Under the pieces are notes generated by a model, which saw only the letters and a program-made list of their open reading frames with translations, had not been told where the DNA came from and searched no databases. Of a stretch of 64,000 nucleotides of DNA, positions 58,720 through 64,000 are shown piece after piece. Numbering within the stretch: position 1 is the first letter of the stretch; each line of letters opens with the position of its first letter. The DNA lies in NCBI GenBank assembly GCA_004376375.1, contig SOJX01000152.1:35377-99376 (forward strand), read 5' to 3'. The position numbers were made by a program, and so were the translations under genes. The stretch comes from Planctomycetota bacterium (GTDB lineage Bacteria; Planctomycetota; E44-bin39).

Positions 58720-61104
58720 CTACTCCTTCACTTTCAGGACATCCAGCCAGTTGAGCCGGCGGATCATGCGGTAAACGATGAGCTGGGCGATGCCGATGAA
58801 AATCATCATGATGACAACGGACAGAATAATACTGCCCGGGAGAATAATCGTCGGGAACCGGTAGAGCTCCGTACTGTATGCCGCGGACAACGCGTATGCC
58901 AGGCCGATTCCACCGAATACTCCGAGAACGATGCCGATGCCATTAAGCAGAAAAGCTTCTCCGGAGAATATTCCGAACACCTGCCCCGGCGTGTAACCGA
59001 GCACGCGCAGCGATCCGACTTCTCTTTCACGCTCGCTAAGGGAGACGAGCGCGGCGTTCAGGACGCTGCCGAACGCAATCAGCCCGGCGAAAAGGACCAT
59101 GGTGCCGATACTTGCGCCCATGAACTCCCCGAAAGTTTTCTTCAACTGGCTGAGAGACCTTACGCGGTCGCCGATGCCCACGACCTTCGGGCGCTTCGTG
59201 AGCGCGTTCATTACCTTTTCGGTCGATACGCCCTTGTATTTATTGCTGAGGACGACGTTTGCCGACCATTCCTCGCCTATGAGCCGGCTCAGATAGGAGA
59301 TATCCGCATACGCCGAAACCCCGAGAAAGGTTTCGACCGTACCCACGACCGCAGCCCGGACTTCCTGCCGCCGTCCGACGAGCGGGCGAAGGGTCACAAT
59401 CTGACCGGGGGTTATATTCAGAATCTCGGCAAGTTTTTTCGTCAGCACAAGGCCGTGTTCGGGAAGGGAAATCGGCCGGCCTTCATCATCGAGCGGGGTA
59501 TACAGCCGGTTTCCGCGTTCGATTCCGGTTACTCCGATTCTCTTTCGGTACGGCCCGTTCCGGAGATCGCATGCGATTATGAGCTGCGGCTCCACCTCCG
59601 AGATTTGTGGAATGTTTTTTACTTCGTCGGTGACTCTCCGTCCTTTCGGGTCGCGGAGCGCGATGGCAAAGTCCTGGCGTGAGATATTCTCGAACTCGTA
59701 GTTTATCAGGTAATTAAGCGAATCGACCATGCTGAACGCCATGAATATAATCGCGGTGGCAATCAGGCTCGCCAGGACGCAGACGGTGCTTCTGAAGGGG
59801 TTCCTGAAGATGGCCCGCAGCACCATCTTCCAGCGGAACGTCAGCTTTCCCCACAGGAACCCGATTCTCTCGAGCAGGATTTTCGCGCCTTTCTCAGGCG
59901 GCGGAGGGCGCATCGCCTCCGCCGGCTCGAGCCGTGCGGCGAACCGCACGCCCCTGATCGTCCCCAGGATGGAAAAGCCGACGCTTATGGCGATAGCTTT
60001 CAGGAAAATATCGGGATAGAAGTGGGGGTCAATCGAAGGCAGCGCGAAAAACATCTTGTACATCCAGCACATCAGCGACTGGAGCCACCATCCGAGGAGG
60101 ATTCCCGTGACGGCGCCCGAAATTCCGACGACGATTCCGAAGCCGAGAAAGTGGCGAGTAATCGCACCCCTGGAATATCCCAGCGCCCGCAAAGTACCGA
60201 TAATCGGCCGCTGCTGCGTAACCATCCGGCCCATCAGGATGTTCAGGACGAGCGCGGCAACCCCGAGAAAAATAAGCGGCGCAATTACCGCACCCACTTT
60301 CAGGCCCGTCAGCTCGTCTGCGAGAAACCGGACAGACATCTGTTCGTGGACCGGGGTGGTGTTGGCGACGCCGTATGCGTCGAGCTTGCGCGCGATAAGT
60401 GAAAGCGTGTTGTCCAGCGCCGTGCGGGAATTGTCGTGCGCCTTACCGATAAGCTGGTTGTACGCACCCTTGAGGTTGCACGATTCCTGGAGAAACCGCT
60501 CCGGCAGGTAAAGCACTCCGAACCGCGCCGGGTCGGGCGCGAGCGCGCCGCCGGGCGGGATGAGGTAAACGAATTCAGGCGACATCGCCGTTCCGACGAC
60601 GAGGAGCTCATGTTGCTTGTCCAGAAGCAGCACCTTGATCCTGTGCCCGGGAAGAATTCTGTTTTCCCTTGCGAAGGCGTCGTTGAGGATGACTTCACGG
60701 TTATCGTTTCCGGAGAACCATGTTCCGGAGCGCATGAGTATATTGTTCAGCACGGGGGTGCGGGTCACGGGCATGGAGATGGCCGTGCCCGAAACGGGAG
60801 CGCTCACGCCGATGAGGTCTATCAGCACTGGCATGTTCACGCGGCCGCGAACCGTGCGTACGTTCGGGAGCCCGGAAGCCGTATCGACCGCCCATTCGGG
60901 CGCGCGCTTCAGGTCGACCGTGAAATCCGCAAGCTGGTACTCCGTGTAGTACCGGTGGCGTGAGCCGTCGAGGTCGCGATAGACCGCGGCGCTGCCGACG
61001 TAGTAGCCGATGCCTATCGCCATGATAACGACAAGTGTAAGCAGCGAGCCCTTGCGGGACCACAGGTCGCGGCGGAGTTTTCTGAGCAGTACGCGGCTTA
61101 CCAT
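58720..61104 (-). CDS. ABC transporter permease, FtsX/MacB type
   Basis: 794 residues. An N-terminal helix (RKGSLLTLVVIMAIGIGYYV) leads to a large periplasmic domain (about 45-260), then two FtsX modules: helices around 275-370, a second periplasmic region, and three helices at the C-terminus (LFAGLIAFGSVLNAALVSLS, LGYTPGQVFGIFSGEAFLLN). This two-module layout is that of LolC/DevC-like permeases that move lipids or peptides from the inner membrane. It overlaps the ATPase gene by 7 bases and precedes the adaptor. Confidence 0.88.
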   Translation of the reverse strand: MVSRVLLRKLRRDLWSRKGSLLTLVVIMAIGIGYYVGSAAVYRDLDGSRHRYYTEYQLADFTVDLKRAPEWAVDTASGLPNVRTVRGRVNMPVLIDLIGVSAPVSGTAISMPVTRTPVLNNILMRSGTWFSGNDNREVILNDAFARENRILPGHRIKVLLLDKQHELLVVGTAMSPEFVYLIPPGGALAPDPARFGVLYLPERFLQESCNLKGAYNQLIGKAHDNSRTALDNTLSLIARKLDAYGVANTTPVHEQMSVRFLADELTGLKVGAVIAPLIFLGVAALVLNILMGRMVTQQRPIIGTLRALGYSRGAITRHFLGFGIVVGISGAVTGILLGWWLQSLMCWMYKMFFALPSIDPHFYPDIFLKAIAISVGFSILGTIRGVRFAARLEPAEAMRPPPPEKGAKILLERIGFLWGKLTFRWKMVLRAIFRNPFRSTVCVLASLIATAIIFMAFSMVDSLNYLINYEFENISRQDFAIALRDPKGRRVTDEVKNIPQISEVEPQLIIACDLRNGPYRKRIGVTGIERGNRLYTPLDDEGRPISLPEHGLVLTKKLAEILNITPGQIVTLRPLVGRRQEVRAAVVGTVETFLGVSAYADISYLSRLIGEEWSANVVLSNKYKGVSTEKVMNALTKRPKVVGIGDRVRSLSQLKKTFGEFMGASIGTMVLFAGLIAFGSVLNAALVSLSEREREVGSLRVLGYTPGQVFGIFSGEAFLLNGIGIVLGVFGGIGLAYALSAAYSTELYRFPTIILPGSIILSVVIMMIFIGIAQLIVYRMIRRLNWLDVLKVKE

Positions 61105-61820
61105 TCGATCTCTTCGACAGGTTTCGGTTCTTTATTCAACTGGATGGAATGTATCGTTCCGTCGCGCATCATGGCGATACGGTCGCCGAGCGCGGAAATT
61201 GCGTTGTTATGCGTAATCAGCACAACCGTTTTCCCGAGCTCGCGCTTCAGCCGGACCAGCATGCCGAGCACCTGCCTGCTGTTTTCGAGGTCGAGCGCGC
61301 CCGTCGGCTCGTCGCAGAGAAGCAGACGCGGGTTGCCCGCCAGCGCCCTGGCGAGTGCGGCGCGCTGCTGTTCGCCGCCGCTGAGCTGGGAAGGGAAATG
61401 GCCGGCCCGGTCCTCGAGGTCCACCAGCCTGAGGGCCTCCATCGGCTCCATTGTTCCTGATGTGATTTCTAAGGCTACCTGTACGTTGTCGAGCGCAGTC
61501 AGGGTCGGGATAAGGTTGAAAAACTGAAACACGAATCCGATTTTGCTTCGGCGGTAAAGCGTGAGCTGGTGATCGGTCGCCTTTGTAATGTCCTGGTCGA
61601 GGAATCTGACGGTGCCGGAGGTGGGGCGGTCCATGCCTCCGATCATGTTGAGGAGGGTACTTTTGCCGGACCCGCTCGGCCCGACGACCATGAGGAACTC
61701 GCCGTCGAGGATGTCGATGGTCGCGTCACGCAGTGCCGGGACCTCTACCTCGCCCATCTTGTAGATTTTGCTTACGGATTCTACTGAAAGGATTGTTTCC
61801 CGAATCTCGGTCCCGTTCAT
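61098..61820 (-). CDS. ABC transporter ATP-binding protein, LolD/MacB type
   Basis: 240 residues, normal for this class. Walker A GPSGSGKST, Q-loop FVFQFFNLIP, signature LSGGEQQRAALARA, Walker B LLLCDEPTGALDL and switch His in VLITHNN. The early GEVEVPALRDATIDI is typical of the LolD/MacB/FtsE group. First gene of the leftward operon with the permease and adaptor, forming a tripartite export pump of unknown cargo. Confidence 0.92.
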   Translation of the reverse strand: MNGTEIRETILSVESVSKIYKMGEVEVPALRDATIDILDGEFLMVVGPSGSGKSTLLNMIGGMDRPTSGTVRFLDQDITKATDHQLTLYRRSKIGFVFQFFNLIPTLTALDNVQVALEITSGTMEPMEALRLVDLEDRAGHFPSQLSGGEQQRAALARALAGNPRLLLCDEPTGALDLENSRQVLGMLVRLKRELGKTVVLITHNNAISALGDRIAMMRDGTIHSIQLNKEPKPVEEIEW

Positions 61821-61859
61821 AATGTAGGTATTCTATAAAGCCGGACCCCATAATTCAAG

Positions 61860-61900
61860 GCAAAGAAATCCGGGACACGTAACAGGTACATGTCCCGGAT
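61860..61900 (-). terminator. Terminator of tRNA-Ser
   Basis: ATCCGGGACA (61868-61877) and TGTCCCGGAT (61891-61900), followed on the minus strand by TTTCTTTG, 8 bases past the tRNA end. Confidence 0.65.
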
Positions 61901-61907
61901 TCTTAAG

Positions 61908-61996
61908 CGGAGAGGGCGGGATTCGAACCCGCGGACGAAAATTAATCCGTCACCGGTTTTCGAAACCGGCCCGTTCGACCACTCCGGCACCTCTCC
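61908..61996 (-). tRNA. tRNA-Ser (CGA)
   Basis: 89 bases without CCA. Acceptor GGAGAGG/CCTCTCC, G73, anticodon loop TTCGAAA, a long variable arm and T-loop TTCGAAT. Class II with the serine discriminator. Confidence 0.95.
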
Positions 61997-62289
61997 GTAA
62001 ACAATTGTATTCGCGTATGATAAAAAAAGCAATGCTTTTCCTGCTGTTGCCTCAAACCACGCGCCGCGCAAGCGCGGCGGCTAAATATTTCCTATGACTG
62101 ACTACTAATCACTAACCACTAATCACCAACCACTTTTTTACTTTGTGTTACTACTACTGTCTGTGGTTCTTTCAGTAATAACACGGTGATTTTCCAACTC
62201 GAACAATATTCATCCTGTGCAATCTTCAGGATAAAATGTAAATAATTGGCCTGACTGTGTTTTGTTGAGTGAACATTTTTGCGCTACTC

Positions 62290-62574
62290 GTTATAATTCA
62301 ATAGGATCGGGCTAAATCTCACATCCTGATTGTATACCTGGCTAGTCAATTACAGTAAATTGGAGAAGTCTCGGTATTATGTGTTTTATGAGTATTCTTT
62401 GATAACATCTTGTGCTATTGATATTTGGACAAATGTGCCTGAAAGCGGTTTAGTATGGCATCAGGTTTGCTTATAAATGCAGTAGTGAAAGCCCAATAAG
62501 TTAGGCCCCTGGCCGTCTGCCATACAATAAACAATGCACTGACAACGGGGAGGGTATGGCAGACGGTTTTTTTT
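62290..62574 (+). ncRNA. Candidate noncoding RNA
   Basis: A TATAAT sequence at 62290-62295 and a factor-independent terminator 220 bases later frame a plus-strand segment without an ORF. The -35 region is poor and I recognise no known RNA family (no RNase P, tmRNA or SRP motifs). Low-certainty call based on the orphan terminator. Confidence 0.25.
62513..62574 (+). terminator. Rho-independent terminator, plus strand
   Basis: CCGTCTGCCATAC and GTATGGCAGACGG form a perfect 13-bp stem with a 28-base loop, followed by eight T. No plus-strand gene lies upstream for several kilobases. Confidence 0.7.
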
Positions 62575-62621
62575 AATCACTTGCCGCCAGCCCGTAATAA
62601 CTTTCCATAACATCAAATAGA

Positions 62622-64000
62622 CTAAGATTTTTTCGGAAGCTTATCAGGAGTGTTTTCCTGACGGGTGGTTTCCTGCTCGGGAATGGATTCAGGCAGTCTT
62701 TCGTTTTGCCCGTCTTTGACGTCAGCGGCAGCCTGAGTTTTGCTGAGCAGGTCGGCAAACGTGATTTCCCGCAGAGGTTTTGTCGCGGCGACGCGGGCTT
62801 TATTGAAAATATCCGCGAGTGATACATCCTCGACCAGTCCGGTGTTCGGGGGTACAAGAAGGGCGTCCGAACGGGCCGGGACGACCACATCGGCAAGCCG
62901 AATCTGGTTTGACGGCCGGGAAGGGAAATAACCGCCATCGGTTTTGCCGACCGAGTGCAGAATATTCTCCTTCAGCAGCGGTTCAATAATCTCAGCCAGC
63001 AGAAGTTCAGACACCTTGATTTTTCGGGCAAGCTGGTCGAGAGATGCCGGGGGTTTTCCGGTTTCATGCGCGCGGCATATTTCAAGCACCGCCCTTACCG
63101 CGACGTATTCGCGGGACACCGAGCTGGTTGCCATAGCATCCGGGCCCTGGGTGTCGATTATCGCGAAATTCTGATGGCAGAACGCCAGCTCCGCGCCGAT
63201 AAGCGTTATAATCCAGGAGACATATATCCAGATAAGGAACAACGGCAGGATTGCCATTCGCCCGAAAACCTGGTGATAGTAAACCGCCCGCCTGACGTAT
63301 TCATTAAATCCTTCCTTGGAGATATTCCAGAGCGCGCCCGCGACCACCGCTGCCACAAGGGCGGTGAACAGGTTTACCCTCGTGAATGGCACAAGTGCGT
63401 AAAGAAAGAAAAAGAAAATGATCGAGAGCAGGTAAGGCAAAACCCGGAGAAACAGGTTCAGCATGAAATGTGTCTCGACAGCTTCTTTTCCAGGCCGCTC
63501 GGTCAGCCAGACGGTCAGGAAATACGACAGGAAGATAAAGACGGGCCCAACTGTCATTATTAGCCAGGAGTTGCGGAATTTGGATATCCAGCTCCTTGAC
63601 TTAACGGTCCGCCAGATATCGTTGAGCGATTCCTCGATGGTGTTCAGGAGGAACACGATAGTTAAAATCAGGCCGAGAACCGTAAGAATCGAAATTGTCC
63701 CGGGACTGCCTTCAAAAAGATGCTTCACTGAGGTTGAAAGGTTGGTTGCAAGATTGTCGAGATGCTCTTCGATTCCGCCCTCGCTGGTCGGAATGAACAT
63801 CTTGAAGACGAAGCTTTTCGTGCCGGCCGCCTGCCCCCCCATGGCCGCCAGCACGAGAAGCAGGATGGCGATAGCCGGCACCATGGCCAGGATTGATGAA
63901 TATGCGAGAGTGGCTGATCGGGCGAATCCGTTGTCGCGCCAGAATTTGCTCATGGAGAATGCAAGCAGTATCAGAACGTAGTGCGGGCCTCTCAGCCACC
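62622..64000 (-). CDS. YihY/BrkB-family membrane protein (5' partial)
   Basis: The frame continues through the window edge: codons before the ATG at 63953 read GPHYVLILLAFS, so the real start lies outside. It begins like YihY/BrkB proteins (DNGFARSATLAYSSILAMVP) and has about six membrane helices up to residue 270 (LTVLGLILTIVFLLNTIEES, then SWIITLIGAELAFC). The C-terminal part is a winged-helix-like domain (LEICRAHETGKPPASLDQLA, ending LLLAEIIEPLLKENILHSVG) and a polar tail. Once named ribonuclease BN by mistake, the family is thought to be a transporter or membrane-organising protein. Confidence 0.82.
   Translation of the reverse strand, partial: WLRGPHYVLILLAFSMSKFWRDNGFARSATLAYSSILAMVPAIAILLLVLAAMGGQAAGTKSFVFKMFIPTSEGGIEEHLDNLATNLSTSVKHLFEGSPGTISILTVLGLILTIVFLLNTIEESLNDIWRTVKSRSWISKFRNSWLIMTVGPVFIFLSYFLTVWLTERPGKEAVETHFMLNLFLRVLPYLLSIIFFFFLYALVPFTRVNLFTALVAAVVAGALWNISKEGFNEYVRRAVYYHQVFGRMAILPLFLIWIYVSWIITLIGAELAFCHQNFAIIDTQGPDAMATSSVSREYVAVRAVLEICRAHETGKPPASLDQLARKIKVSELLLAEIIEPLLKENILHSVGKTDGGYFPSRPSNQIRLADVVVPARSDALLVPPNTGLVEDVSLADIFNKARVAATKPLREITFADLLSKTQAAADVKDGQNERLPESIPEQETTRQENTPDKLPKKS

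Larger units (their letters stand above)
61997..62621. other. Long AT-rich intergenic region
   Basis: 625 bases with no protein gene. A CGCCGCGC-AA-GCGCGGCG hairpin is at 62062-62079, a TTAGTG-type word array at 62097-62133, then AT-rich sequence ending in a strong plus-strand terminator at 62513-62574. See the ncRNA candidate. Confidence 0.55.

Overview
The window comes from a diderm bacterium of roughly 50% GC. Support for this is a partial type II secretion (Gsp) operon, many lipobox signal peptides, an ABC/HlyD-type export system, sigma-54 control, and Ser/Thr-kinase and TPR-rich regulators. The mix of PknB-like kinase-ATPase-TPR proteins, receiver-less sigma-54 activators and large sets of secreted lipoproteins fits uncultured lineages such as Planctomycetota or similar groups. 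No marker gene in the window fixes the phylum, so that assignment is weak.

Layout. 0-6.1 kb: end of a cell-surface polysaccharide locus (GT-B glycosyltransferase, GT39-type membrane transferase, wecC, wecB). 6.1-8.1 kb: small AT-rich island with a PD-(D/E)XK nuclease-like gene and a small partner, bracketed by two 56-bp direct repeats. 8.1-13.3 kb: two large paralogous LVIVD-repeat lipoproteins. 13.5-34.6 kb: a dense block of secreted lipoproteins, most carrying a low-complexity Gly-Thr tract just after the lipid-anchor cysteine, followed by unrelated C-terminal domains (LVIVD propeller, beta-helix, HEXXH metalloprotease-like, alpha/beta hydrolase, alpha/alpha toroid, Ig-like). In the middle sits a sigma-54 activator (TPR-GAF-AAA+-Fis). 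34.6-37.7 kb: repeat-rich debris and a nuclease-wHTH-PIN fusion gene. 38-44 kb: a kinase-ATPase-TPR regulator and a double-HTH/TPR regulator. 44.2-46.5 kb: two more Gly-Thr lipoproteins with tRNA-fMet and tRNA-Leu. 46.7-53.7 kb: type II secretion platform operon. 53.8-64 kb: SPL-like radical SAM protein, a polytopic membrane protein, an ABC exporter operon, tRNA-Ser and a YihY/BrkB membrane protein cut by the window edge.

The most interesting unit is the 13.5-34.6 kb block. The activator gene at 21.9-24.7 kb is flanked by two divergent copies of a 30-bp element containing the dyad AYGACC-N6-GGACGY. Each copy, and a third at 13.5 kb, lies about 108 bp upstream of a good -24/-12 sigma-54 promoter that drives a Gly-Thr lipoprotein gene or operon. 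I read this as a dedicated sigma-54 regulon that deploys a modular set of surface or exported lipoproteins, probably together with two STAS-domain proteins encoded inside the same operons.
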